Assembly: GCA_017506865.1 (NCBI GenBank)
Contig: JAFCMP010000007.1
Location: 62,001-126,000, forward strand
Reading direction: 5' to 3'
Length of the DNA: 64,000 nt
Origin: Tribonema minus
Taxonomy: Eukaryota; Sar; Xanthophyceae; Tribonematales; Tribonemataceae
Made by a program: the position numbers and the translations under genes. The notes under the pieces are model-generated. The model did no database searches. It was given only the letters and a program-made list of their open reading frames with translations, and had not been told where the DNA came from. This document shows positions 52,901 through 63,867 of this stretch, piece by piece (the stretch's first letter is position 1; each line of letters starts with the position of its first letter).

Positions 52901-53534
52901 TGCATGTACGCAACAGATGGATGGCATCGACACGAGCCTCATCATCGAGAGCGGCACGCGGCAGCGGCGCGGCGCGGCACGCGCCGCCGCCGCCGCCACA
53001 ACAGCAGCGCTCAGCAGCGGCAGCGACGACGACAGCGCTGCCATCGGCGGCATTGGCCTGGGCAACAGCGACGCAGACAGCAGCAGCGATGGCGAAGAGA
53101 GCGAAAGCGCCAGCGAAGCCGAAGGCGCGGCGGAGGGCAGCAGCAGCGATGACGATGCCGCTGGCGGTGGCAAGCGGCGCGGCGGCGGCGGCGCTGCTGC
53201 TGCTGCACGGCGCAAAGGCGGCGGCGGCAGCAGCGATGAAGGGGAGAGTAACGGAGAGGCGGAACAAGAAAAGAGTACGCCGGTGCGCAGCAAAAAGGGT
53301 CGCGGCGGCGCTGCTGCTGCGCGGCGCAAAGGCGGTGGCAGCGGCGGCATCGATGAAGAGGAGAGTAGTGAAGAGGCGGAACGAGAAAAGAGCACGCCGG
53401 TGCGCAGCAAAAAGGGGTCTGCTAGTGCACGCGGTGGTTCGACTCCTGGATCGAGTCCTCCTGTCGTCAAGTCGCGCAAGCTGAAGAAGCAGCGCGTGGC
53501 TGAGTCTGAGTCTGAGTCGGAAGCGGAGCTCTGA
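49963..53534 (+). CDS. HIRIP3/CHZ-like histone chaperone, 4 exons
   Basis: Probable nuclear H2A-H2B chaperone. Exons 49963-50046, 50464-50907, 52265-52375 and 52917-53534, all phase 0, give 418 residues. The N-terminus (VSEAALLKELRVFVP...LKVKLCAALHVDTLD) is a DEK-C-like helical bundle as found in HIRIP3 relatives. A Lys/Gly/acidic linker follows. The conserved core is 'ALVALRAMGRAMGMGPSLYK' with 'PTQTEISRAQREREKRQD', running into 'MDGIDTSLIIESGTRQRRG', where the CHZ motif is expected. The tail is Ser/Asp/Glu and Lys/Arg-rich low complexity ending in an acidic SESE stretch. Exons 2, 3 and 4 each have copies of their acceptor edge in the preceding intron, so choosing the last copy as the true exon is a judgement based on reading frame. 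It is convergent with the GCNA-like gene. Confidence 0.75.
50351..50398 (+). repeat. Copy of the HIRIP3-like exon 2 acceptor edge
   Basis: About 48 bases ('gtgcctgcgtgcagttgaag' onward) match the exon 2 start (50450-50497) with one or two changes, 110 bases upstream of it. Confidence 0.92.
51610..52264 (+). repeat. Five-copy array of the HIRIP3-like exon 3 acceptor edge
   Basis: Acceptor motifs CAGGTGAC (or CAGGTCAG) with the first ~20 exon bases (accatgctgttyaggaggct) occur at about 51617, 51726, 51869, 51993 and 52133, before the real one at 52262. Spacing is 109-143 bases. Each unit also carries 'gtcgcagatctga...cagcaatgatgacgtgaa' and 'gattgcaagtgtcatcat'. Confidence 0.92.
52770..52817 (+). 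repeat. Copy of the HIRIP3-like exon 4 acceptor edge
   Basis: 'cagatgcagctgaatggcct' followed by 'gacacaagcctcatgatgaa' is a diverged copy of the exon 4 start (52914-52950), 143 bases upstream of it. It is followed by a GTATGT-like donor. Confidence 0.8.
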
Positions 53535-54047
53535 TGGCTTCCACAGTGTTGTATGTACTGAATACCAGCATGTACATACCCATCTATGTCGTGAATGACT
53601 TCTGTGGCCGATGCAGACGGTGCCATGCCTTGATGGCAACATTGCAAGTGGACTACATACAACGGTGCGCGTACTTTGTCCGTGTTTTGGCTTTTGAATC
53701 GTTGGTGCTGCTTTAGTGCCTCAAAGGATCGCGTCGGTCTGTCGTACATACATGCATGCCTGGCCTGAGCATTGATGCTGCCGTCACATTGATTGCCATG
53801 ACTCATGAGCAAGCACATTGCGTTTTGCCTTGTCGCACTGATGCAATTTGCACCCATGCAGTTTGATCAACAACAACGACAACACACATGTTTGACAAGC
53901 TCAAGAGCAGTAAGTTGTCAAACATTGACATTGCCACACAACCTCATGTCAAGAAGACTGCGTATGATTGACAGACTACGAAAGTCGTTGAAAGTTCTAC
54001 TGGTGCTGCCCTCTGAGACAGCTGTATACCAATGACGCTGCAGTCAT
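53535..54047. other. Convergent spacer
   Basis: 3' UTRs of the HIRIP3-like (+) and GCNA-like (-) genes. No gene seen. Confidence 0.5.
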
Positions 54048-57000
54048 CTACGTCGTCGCCGCCGCCGCCGCCTGCTGCAGCTTGTGCCGCCGCGACAGCT
54101 CCCTCATCACCTCCCCGTGGCTAGCCCCCCCCATGCCCCCCTTGACACTCGCAAAGTGCTCCTTCACAAAGAGGCTGAACCCCGAAGGCTGACGCGCAGC
54201 GACCGGCGTACCATCTGCCTTCACCCGCTGCGTCGGCAGCAGCAGCAAGCGGCCGCTGCAAGCCCCGCAAGCCATCTTGTCAGTGTCGAGGGACTTGCTG
54301 TGGCGGCCGATGACCGTTTTGCAGCCCTGGCACTCGTAGCGGAATTTGTAGGCAATGTCGTAGCTGTGGCATGTGGTGACGGGGAGGTGGGGGTATACGC
54401 GCTGCGCACGCCGCGCCCACGCCTGGGGGGCGGGAGTTGGGAGAGGGGGCGGGGGGGCAACGGGGGGGGGGGGGGGGGGAGGGGGGTTAGGGTGTACACA
54501 TGCAGTGCATTTAACTTTGGCCCACATGTACTGCAGTGTAGTGTCCTCTTCACACAACTGTCATCAGCCCCAGATCTGTGCAGCTGCTGTGGGTTCCCAA
54601 GATGCACAAGACAGTTGAGCGCGGCGGGGGGAGAAGGGACCAGAGTGAGGGGTTTTGCAGCGCACGGTTGTGTCAGCCTAACCCCTAAACCTAACCCAAA
54701 TTCTGCACTGTACATTGGTTACACAGGCTGCAATTGCTACATGGGCAGGGAGGCGCAGAAAACATTTAAGTGGTGGATTGAGGCAAGGGTCGTTTGATTA
54801 CTGTACCAATTGTCACACGGGGCGCTGTCTTTGAATGCTGAGCAATGCTGCAGCGATGCGTGCTGTACTGGAGCACGACACACAGCACCTCAAGATGCGG
54901 AGTCTCATGCAAATGTGACTCGTCAGTTCATCATCATGCTTTAAACTGCGGCCCACGTGGTTCGACTGATTCACCAATTGATTATTGTGATGCATTGTTC
55001 TTTCAACTGCGGCCCTTGTGGTCGAAAGTTGTGATTCATCAACTCATGCGTATACCTTGAACTGCGGCCCATGCGGGGCTTGAAGTTATCAGTCCACATT
55101 TCATTATTGTGGTTCATCAATTTATGATCAAACCTTTGTGAACTGCAGCCCGTGTGGTCCATGCATCATGCTGAATATTCATGATTATGCCTTGAACTGC
55201 GGCCCATGCGGGGGCTCCACATTGTGTCCACCATGCACTTTTGTGATTTCAAAAACCATTCATGATCACACCTTTTGAGGCCCGCATGTCCCTAGAATGT
55301 TGTTGTCAATTCATGATCATACCTTGAACTGCGGCCCATGCGGGGGCTTCACGTTGTGGTCCACCATCCATGCGGCAGCGTGGCACAGCTCGTGCAGCAG
55401 CGTAGACTGCAGTCGCTCTTCGCTGTCCAGCACCTTGCAGCTAAGCTCTATGCGCGCCTCGTAGTGCCAGTCAGCTGCAGCAGCGCTCCGCGATCTGCAA
55501 CAACGTCACAGGTGAAGATGAGTAAGTTCAAAATTGAAGTAGACTGCAGGTCCAACACCTTGCAGCTCAGCTCTATGCGCGCCTCATAGTGCCAGTCAGC
55601 CGCAGCGGTGCTCCGCGATCTGCAACAGCGTCACAAGTGAAGATGAGTAAGTTCAAAATTGAAGTAGACCGCAGGCGCTCTTCGCTGTCCAACACCTCGC
55701 AGCTCAGCTCGATGCGCGCCTCGAAGTGCCAGTCAGCTGCAGCAGCGCTCCGCGATCTGCAACAGCGTCACAGGTGAAGATGAAGTAAGTTAAAAATTGA
55801 AGTTGACTGCAGCAGCGCTCCACGATCTGCCACAACAATGTCACAGGTGGAGACGAGTAAGTTCAACTTTGAAGTCCGCCGCAGCAGCGCTCCGCAATCT
55901 GCAACAGCGTCACGCTGAAAGAAGACCAAGTTCAACGTTGAAGTCACCGGCAGCAGCGCTTCGCGTTGTGCAACACAATATCACAGGTGAAGAAGGATAC
56001 ATTCAATGTTGAAGTCAGCTGCAGCAGCGCTCCTGCGATCTGCAATAGGTGAAGAAGATCAAGTTCAACATTGAGGTAACTAAACAGAATGTTGAAGTAC
56101 GCACACCTTAGATATTGAAGTACACAGCGGCTTTGGTTCTTGCGCCAGCTGCGTAAGGTTGATGCAACTGGAATGCAAGCTTTTAGATGGCGGACGTAGT
56201 GACAGTCACTTGCAGTAGCGTCATGAGCATCGTGACAGTACAGAGAAGCGCTGCTACACCGTGCGTTGCGTGATGATACTTTGAAGTACACTGACTCACT
56301 GTGTTGCACTCAAAAGGTCAGCAGTTGCTTTTCATCATGAAAGTTGTTGAAAATGTCCTGATCAGATGACCTTGATGTTCTAGAGTGATCTGCTGTGTTG
56401 TCTAATCTGTGGTGGACGTGTGGCGTTGCGGCAGAGCATCCATTATACGGCTAAGTGGCTATAGAATTATTGTAACTGTAGCTCAACAGCATCTCCAGAA
56501 TCATCTCATTCACGCCAGCACAGGCAGATGCTGTCAGGTCACTTTCTTTTTTCCGTGCTCTGCATGTCTGCAAGTGTGCAGCTGTACTACAGCCGCTGTA
56601 GGAGCCCTGAAACAGCAACACTTCTTCACATACTGTAGTTGACGAATGAAATCAGGCGTGAGCGTGTGCTTGGCTCCAATTTCATGACTTGCTACATAGA
56701 GTGAGCCATGAGTCACTCACTTGCTGCATCTGGTGATCCCCGCGGTCGACGACAGGCGCTTGCTCCAAGTCACCTGCGTCCCCCCCAGCCTGCCCCCAAA
56801 CACCTTTGCATCGAATTCGCGCAGGTACTTTTCCGTCAATGCCGCCCTCTGCCTGGCAAAAGACAGCCCCACTGACCCCCCTGCGGCAGCTGTTGCCCTG
56901 CTTGTACCCCCCTTTCGTGGGGTTTTGAAGGGGGGAGGGGAGATCACATTCTCAACAGCTGCCAGTGGGGGCCTTGTCTTGGTGGCCGTTTTTGTTTTTG

Positions 57001-59854
57001 AAACGGTTTTGGTGGCTGCAGCAGGTTTTCTGGGGGGGCTGTATGCCCTGTCGTCGTCTGAACTGATCTCGCAGGGTGTGTCGAAGGTGTTGAGCGCTGA
57101 TGCGCTGCAGTCATCATCAGACAAATCATCAGACAAAGCGTCACTGCCGTCGCCATCGTCAGAGGTCGCGATGAAGCTGTTGTGGCTAGCGCGTTCGCAG
57201 CCATCGCCTGGCAGGGAGTGCACAGCAGCGCAAGCACACGGAAAGAGAGGGTGTCACGTCCTGATAAACACCATGTACGCGTTGTCTTTTCCCAGCAGGC
57301 TGGTGGGAACGTATCATATGTTACATGTGTAGGAAGCGCTGTTGTGACCAAGCAAGTTGCCAAAAGTCAAAAGCATGCTTTGCCATGTACAAAGCCAGGT
57401 ACGTTTGCGGCATGCTGTTGGACAACGGTCTCAGACACTAAACCCGTTCCTGAACTTTATCATGACTGAATAGGGCTGGGGGCTGACCCAAAATATCTGC
57501 ACTCGTCAGTGGCTCCTACATGTAATTGATTCCAGCATGTCGTACATGTAAAGTGTAATGCGAGCAGGATGGTATCTTGCCCCTGCTTGCATCTTATGCG
57601 AACGCCATGTCACTGCTTGGCAATGATTGCCAAACATCAAGTTCACAATTGCCGCCTTCCTCAGACCATCTACTTGAAGTTGAAGTGATAGACTTGACTT
57701 GACATGGCCAAAGCAAGATATCATGACATCACTTGTTGCATGTTAAAGGAGAAGTCAACTTTCACGTATGCAAACTGTGCACCAGCTGCTTCTTCTTGTT
57801 TTCCACATTCCTGCTGCATGCACAGGTACGTGCTAATTGTCTGAAGCACTGCAGCGAAAGCACAGGTACGTGCTAATTTCGAAAACACTTCAGCGAAAGT
57901 GTTTGAGCTTTGGTTACTAAAGCAGTGCTCCGCACCTGAGTCGCCACTATCGCTGCGCAGCTCCGTCCTGTCCACCGTGAAGTCCTCAAACTCGCACTCC
58001 TCACCGCCGCCAACACCCCCTATATCCTCAGCCGCCTCCGCCTCAAACGCCCCCCTCCCCTCTCCATCTCCCCCAACATCAAGCCCCTGGTCCGGGCGGT
58101 GTCTCTGCCCCCTGGGAGCTGCGCCAACGTGCTGATCACTGTGGCTGCTGCTGCGCTTCGGATGTGCGTTGCCATATGCATCGCCGCCGCCGCTGCGGCC
58201 GCCGCCAGCAGCGCCACCGCGCATGCTGCCGCTGCCGCTGCGCCTGCTGCCGCTGCCGCTGCATGCGCTGCCGCCGTCGCTTTCGCTGTCGCTGTCAGGT
58301 ATGCGGCACTTCGAGCGCCGAGCGATGCTCGGGACGGGTTGATCATCATCATCATCGAGCACCTGGGACCCCGGTGTGCAGAGCTCTGCATTTGCGGGCA
58401 CAGTGCCTGACAGGTCAAACGCCAACTGTTCATTGCCGCAGCCGCCGCTGTTGCAGCGCGCGCGGCTATGACCATCGCTGCTGCTGTTGCTGTCGCTGTC
58501 GCTGTCCAGCACGTAGCGCTTCAACCGACGCGCAGAGGCACGAATGGCATCGCCGCCACCACCATCGGTTGCTGCTGCTGCCGCCGTGCAAGACGCTGTG
58601 GCACGCTCTGCGTCGCGCACAGTGCTGTTGAAGTTGAAGTCCGAAAGCCGTCCGCTCCCGTTGTCGTTGTGGCCATCGCTATCATCGCCGCCGCTGCCGC
58701 TGCCGCAGAATGCAGCACGCCGAGCGCAGTCGGTACCATTTGTGCTGCCTGCATCATCGCCGTCACCAGGTATGCCGCCGCTGCAGCAGGGGTGAGCACT
58801 GCTGTGGCTGTGCTGAGCGCTGCTGCCGGCTACGTCATCGTCATCAGCGTCGCTGTCAGAGCTCAGGACAAGCCGGCGGGCACGGCGAGCGCTGCTGCTC
58901 TGAGCGTTGCTGCTTTCTTTAGTGACAGCGGGCGATGCACACTGCGGCACGGCGCTGTCCAGTGTTGAAGTTGAAGCGAGGCTGAGGGCGTTGAGCGTGC
59001 TGAGCACTGACTTGACTCCTGAGTCCGAGTCTCCTGAGGCCGAGTCATTGCTGCTGAAGGACATGCGAAGGCGCGTGCGCCTGCTGCAGATTGGCACGCC
59101 TGCACACGATGGACGAAGGAAATTACGAGCACTATGAATAAACGGCTTCGCTGCCAGAGTGTTTGGGATTGGCTTTGAGCTCAGCAGTGCAGGTACGTGC
59201 TCTAACGAAGCATGATCCGCGTGTAGTAATAGCTGTGCAAGGCAAGTGGCATGCTGCTTGTCTAACCAATGACTGCACATGTGTCGCAGATCACCAGGCA
59301 AGGTGTATGATGTCTATGATTCTTGCAGAAAGCTAGCACTCTGACATTGACATTACATCTTCAACTTAGACACCAGCAAAGCATTAATGGATACACATCA
59401 GCAGAGCACGTGGGGCTCCTCGCGTTGCCACAAGAGACTCCTTACCTGCCGTCTCCGCTGGGCTGCAATCCACGTCCAGCATGTCCTCCCGCAGAGCAGA
59501 CGGCGTCAGCTCGCAATCCAGGCCACCAGCATTGAAAGGCGGTGAGAGCTGTAGACCTCCCGGTGAGCCCTTGGGCACAGTTGCCACCGACGACGGTGTG
59601 CCAGGTGACGAAGGTGGTTCTCCTGCTCTCGGTGTGAGGGCCCGCTCGCAAAACAGCTCACCAACACAGTCACCAATGTTTAGCGACCAGTCAGTTGCCT
59701 CAAAGATGGCTTCATCGTCGGCATCACCTGCCTCATCAGCCGCTCCTCGTTCGCTAAGCCTGGGCACCCTGCCCACTACCCGTGGCACGCTACCAGACTT
59801 CAGCATGGCGCTTAGGCCATACATTGCATCCACCGCCTGCAGTCGCCGCTGCAT
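54048..59854 (-). CDS. GCNA: GCNA-like SprT metalloprotease with acidic disordered region and HMG-like C-terminus
   Basis: GCNA/SPRTN-related proteases remove DNA-protein crosslinks. Exons 59854-59446, 59099-57936, 57207-56721, 55494-55323 and 54422-54048 agree in phase and give 868 residues. About 150-650 is Ser/Asp-rich with basic patches, as in GCNA. The SprT domain starts at 'LREFDAKVFGGRLGGTQVTW'. Its zinc site HELCH (in STLLHELCHAAAWMVDH) is in exon 4, followed by 'PPHGPQFKAWARRA'. Exon 5 holds the zinc ribbon (CHSYDIAYKFRYECQGC then 'ACGAC') and an HMG-box-like end (PSGFSLFVKEHFASVKGG) ending in poly-Ala. The first exon is inferred from phase and an in-frame ATG; an earlier exon is possible. 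Exon 4 is flanked on both sides by arrays of its own edges. A C-run precedes the exon 5 acceptor. Confidence 0.85.
54466..54486 (-). repeat. C-homopolymer tract before GCNA exon 5
   Basis: A long plus-strand G run (C run in the transcript) lies about 45-65 bases upstream of the exon 5 acceptor. Confidence 0.8.
54935..55322 (-). repeat. Array of SprT exon 4 donor-edge copies
   Basis: The exon 4 end (plus reading ttgaactgcggcccatgcgg, real copy about 55324-55343) recurs at about 55192, 55137, 55056, 55002 and 54942, with a fragment at 55271. The GTATGA-type donor context (accttgaactg) is kept in several. The copies are interleaved with 'ttcatgatcat' spacers. Confidence 0.9.
55495..56060 (-). 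repeat. Array of SprT exon 4 acceptor-edge copies
   Basis: The acceptor and exon start (plus reading agcgctccgcgatctgcaa, real junction at 55494/55495) recur with the motif near 55616, 55753, 55823, 55894, 55963 and 56035. The nearest two carry about 100 bases of exon; the four distant ones carry only 20-25 bases at a regular ~71-base period, with 'agttcaacnttgaagt' linkers. Confidence 0.93.
57800..57905. repeat. Two-copy 47-base direct repeat in GCNA intron
   Basis: 'cacaggtacgtgctaatt' plus 'cagcgaaag' occurs at about 57822-57861 and 57861-57899. A related 'gcaggtacgtgctctaacg' lies near 59189, in another intron of the same gene. Confidence 0.75.
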
Positions 59855-60623
59855 TTTTGCCAGCAACACAGCGGGCGCTAGATCACACTCAGACACACAC
59901 ACACTCAACTCAATAGAAAAAGGTCAACTGCCAAGTTTGAACGTGCTGGTGACTCTCCAGTGACTAAGGTTGACAGGACCCTTGGCAACTGAGATAAGGA
60001 GAAGTTTATATCGATCTTGACGAGGAGAAATTCGATCTCAACAGAGTGCACAGAGACACGCCCCGCAAAAAGCCAGTTTCAAGAAGTTCCCTGGTGGGCA
60101 ACGAGTTCACGAAGCCCATTCTCTTGAGTGCTTTCCTCAAGTGCTGTCCTGTCATGCATGCCACGCATTCACTGTCTTTCACCTCATTCTCATATGTCGT
60201 TCTGGTGACAACTTAAACCAAATGAAACTCTTGTTTGTGAACAATAAACTGTAGGCGTGGAACCCCGCGAGCCTTCTTCAGTCATGGCGCGCGCAAGTCT
60301 CCGCGCACTACTGATGCAGTCCCACAGCCCGAGAATGCCAAATCCGACCCAATGCAGCATGCATCAGCAGCCAGCACTGACGTGTTAAACTTGATATCCA
60401 GCACCTTGCTGTGATCTAGCTACTGTACTTTTTATACTGTACTTTTATTTATTCGTAAAATGTACCATCGCTTTTCAGAGCATCATCTAATGTCACAATT
60501 GCTCCTTCAAGGTACACATGCACACACATTTGCTCACCTTGCCAGTATCTGCCTTGATCCTGATTCATAAGGAACGGATTGCATCAATGCAAACAGCGCA
60601 GCGCACAGACGAGGCTCGGCATC
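59855..60623. other. Spacer, 5' side of GCNA-like gene
   Basis: No exon supported. A (CA)n stretch lies at 59890-59905. The promoter is presumed here. Confidence 0.45.
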
Positions 60624-61731
60624 TCACCAGAAACTGATTGATGGTGCAAAGCGTTTCTTGCAGTGCGGTGTTGGCCAACCGTGGGCTTGCAACCACTCTA
60701 GCACCTCTACGCGCTGCTGAAACTGCGCCGCTTCATAGACAAGTGCGTCCCAGGGGCAGCCGTTGGCGTGCGCCCACTGGAGCACCTCGAAATGTCCGCC
60801 CCGCATCGCTAAACAACACGTGGTCTCGTTCCAAGGGCAGCCGTTAGAGCGTGCCCATTGGAGTACTCCGAGATGTCCGCCCGCGGCCGCTGAAGAGCAG
60901 GCACCCTCGTCCCAGGGACAGCCGTTGGCATGCGCCCATTGAAGCATCTCGAGATGCCCCTGCTCCGCTGCCAAAGAGCATACCGTCTTGTCCCAGGGGC
61001 AGCCGATCAGGCGTAGCCACTGGAGCACCAAGAGGTGCCCGCGCAGCGCTGCTGAGGTGCACATGCTTCTGTCCAACAAGTCACAGTCGTTGCGATGTAG
61101 CCATCGCAGCACCTGGAGGTGCCCCCTTCCACCGCAAGAGTACATGTGTACAGCCCCCAAGGAACGTTGTTGTGGTGCAGCCACTGCAACACCTCAAGGT
61201 GCCCGTGCCTAGCTGCCGAATCGCACATATCTGGGCGCAAGGGAAAGTCGTTGGCCTTCAAATACTGTAGTGTGGAGAGGTGGCCGCCACCTGCTGCCAA
61301 TTTCATCACCTGAAAGCGCCTATTCGAGGAAAATTTGTAAAGCCGGGATACAGGCTAAGCAGATGAGCGAGAGCGTCCAGGCTCCCGCTGCGCCCGCAGG
61401 CGGTGAGAGCTGCTGCTGGGTCCAGACCGCTCTGCAACGCCCACCTGAGCATTTGAACATCGCCAACTGCATCGTCGGCGAGGGTGGAGGCAGTGCCGTC
61501 GCCAGCTGCGCTTACCACATCTCTGAACTGCTTGCAGGTGGTCCGAAGCATCACGCTGGGTCTCACGCATTGAAGTATGCGGTCGCAGAGGGCATGCAGG
61601 CCGAAAACAACAGCCGTTGGTTGCGCCGCCACCGGGCCTGGGCATAGCTGCTGCTGGCTCTGCATTATCCTCTGAGGTGCGATGGAGAGGGACACGCGGT
61701 ATGTGGGATAAGCCACGATCTTGTTGTGCAT
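60624..61731 (-). pseudogene. F-box-like/ankyrin-like repeat gene with two frameshifts
   Basis: The family carries 30-residue repeats of the form 'GHLEVLQWA.ANGCPWD...C..AA', probably for protein binding. The N-terminal part (from ATG 61731 or 61665) has an F-box-like stretch 'CDRILQCVRPSVMLRTTCKQ'. The frame breaks near 61310 and again at a G-run near 61125; between and after the breaks the repeats continue (for example HLEVLQWLHHNNVPW, then HLLVLQWLRLIGCPW). The last repeats run intact to a TGA at 60624. The second break sits in a homopolymer, so an assembly error is possible; the first cannot be explained by a valid short intron. Either a pseudogene or a gene with sequencing errors. Confidence 0.75.
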
Positions 61732-63543
61732 CAGAGTGGCCTTGACTTTGTCTGAACAACAGTCACATCAGACTTCTTGTAGAGGAGCAAGGTCGAGCAG
61801 ATACATATACTGTAGCGCTATGCATAACTGCTCATGTTGCTGCATTGCCCGACGCACTGCAACCACCAGCACAGCAGATAGCATCATGATGATCGACGAC
61901 ATACCTGCGCCGGAGCCCGGAGCCCTAGGCTGAAACTAAGCTTAGGCTGTTTTCTGTCACCTCCTTTCCTCCGTGTCCCGCACTACTTCAACTTTCATTG
62001 AGGAGAGTCACACCGGCAAACTTTAGAGAAATCAAATCAAAATGTGCACATGTGTGTGAGCGCGACGACGCGCGCATAGTAGCCATGATTGCCTGTCTTG
62101 CGCGCGGCGCCGGTTCCGTGGTGCCACCGGCAACGCCATATTATTGCGACTTGACTGGCAGAAGGCGGGCGGGAGGCGTGCTCTCCGCCTTCGAGCTGCA
62201 GCACCACATGGCGTTTTGTCGGCGCACGCCGCGCACCCCGGCCTTCACTACACATGAAAGATGTCTTGTCGGACGATTTCAGGGGCAGCAGGTGTCACTA
62301 AGTTACAGTTAAATGATGCGCGCTGCTGAGTTTCTTATGGCCTTGAAAGGATTGGTTTTGCGTCACACCAATGTTGTAAAGTCGCAACAGAGCGGATCCG
62401 TGCAGGGCAAGCGAGCCTCCCGCCGCACGGCTTGCTAGTCATCGCTCATGGTGCCGCAGACGCAGGTGTGATCAATCTCTAGAGACTCTGTTTCGGTCTT
62501 GTTGTGACTCTCCTCAGGGAGTTGAATTTCATAATTCAATGCAGACCTGATAATGGTGCACACATATGAGAATCTGACCATGGTGCATACATAGCTGCCA
62601 CTGTGCAGCAGCCCCAAATGTAGGCTTGCAGGTGCGTGCTAGACTGGTCCCACTGCTGCAACACTTATTGCAACTTTGCAGGGGTCAAAACGCACCCATC
62701 TCAGGCTGGTCGAATGCATTCCACGATATAATGCGACACGGTGACTGTGGTGCAAGATATGATGCGAAGGTCAGTTCAGCTAGCAGCTCAGCAAATGGTC
62801 AGCTGCATGCAGTCAGCTCCTACAGTTCATGACCACATTGCAACACAAGATGCATAGTCTTGCCAGAATGCACGACTAGACAGCAGTGCCACAGCACGCG
62901 CAAAACAGTCCGGCAAGCATCATACATATCAAAGAGCATCACCGAAAATCTTATGTGTGGGCTAGAGGTGTCATTCAACGGGGCGGACTGTCAGTGACTG
63001 GCTGCTATTTCCACACCACACTTGCTGTGCATGTGATGGGTGTCTGTGATTAGCATTGCGCTGCGTAAAAAAACGCACTCCTTCGTACCATCTGCTGGTC
63101 ATCAAACTCTCTCGGTCCTGGCACGGCGGCGGGGGGGCACACACATGGTGCACACCATGTCACTGCACAGAGTCTTGAAGTTCTGATGGCTTGCTTTGAT
63201 GTTTGACTTGCCGTCCTGCATTGCCTACCTACCGCGCAAGCGTGCCACAAGAGTGTGCACCTGCTGTGTTCACGACCATCTCTAAATTTGCCGCATGAGG
63301 AAGGTGTGTCTGGGCCAGTAAGGCTGCCCTGCTGCTCAAAGGTGCAATCGTCCAAATTTTATCTCTGCCGACCATGCGCACTGTACTGCGTCAACGTGAG
63401 ATGCCTGCGTAACGCGTAACCTGACAACGTCCACTTCGCCACAGGCGCATGCCCCTTTTCCCATTTCATCACCACAACGGCACGAGCGCAAGTCGGTGGC
63501 TAATCTCTTGTTCACTCAGATCCTCATGGTGTGTGTGTGTGCC
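61732..63543. other. Region without a recognised gene
   Basis: A 104-codon plus-strand frame at 61998-62312 has no family resemblance and is not called. The right end is the 3' flank of the helicase gene. Confidence 0.45.
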
Positions 63544-63867
63544 TCACAAGAAGTCGTCATCATCATCGCTGGAACATTCCCCAGCACCGTTCCCCGCACG
63601 TTCCTCGCCCGCGCCCCTGAAACCATCACTGAGCCGCTGAGCATCATCATCAGGCGGCGGCGCATCCGTCGTGCAAGTCGCGTGCACGAACGTGACTGCG
63701 GCGTCCGTGCCGTTGACAGCTGTTGCAGCGCTCGACAGCGGGGCATCGGGGATGTCGAGGGGCCCTGCGTAGGGCTTGCGCCACGAGGCGTGCGCGCCGC
63801 CGCCGCGCAGCAGCTTGTCGCGCGTGTCGGACGCCGAGTCTTCGCGCAGGGCGAACAGGTCGCGCAG
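63544..63867 (-). CDS. Last exon of a probable RAD54-like SNF2 helicase (partial)
   Basis: A terminal exon of 107 codons plus TGA with a C-rich acceptor (CCGCACAG) at 63868. It opens with 'LRDLFALREDSASDTRDKLL', matching the tail after the helicase core of RAD54-type recombination translocases (pattern LRDLF.L.E....DTHD). A Ser/Asp-rich end, 'SSDDDDDFL', follows. The ATPase domains would lie beyond the right edge of the window. The match is short, so other SNF2 members remain possible. Confidence 0.5.
   Translation of the reverse strand: MRDLFALREDSASDTRDKLLRGGGAHASWRKPYAGPLDIPDAPLSSAATAVNGTDAAVTFVHATCTTDAPPPDDDAQRLSDGFRGAGEERAGNGAGECSSDDDDDFL

Noticed and set aside
52721..53857. 378-codon minus-strand Ser/Pro-rich frame
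   Set aside because: Antisense of the acidic/basic low-complexity tail of the HIRIP3-like gene.
54935..56060. CRISPR-like regular repeats
   Set aside because: Units are imperfect, match the adjacent exon edge and lie in a eukaryotic intron; there are no cas genes.
61998..62312. 104-codon plus-strand frame
   Set aside because: No recognisable domain, no splice context and an equally open frame on the other strand.
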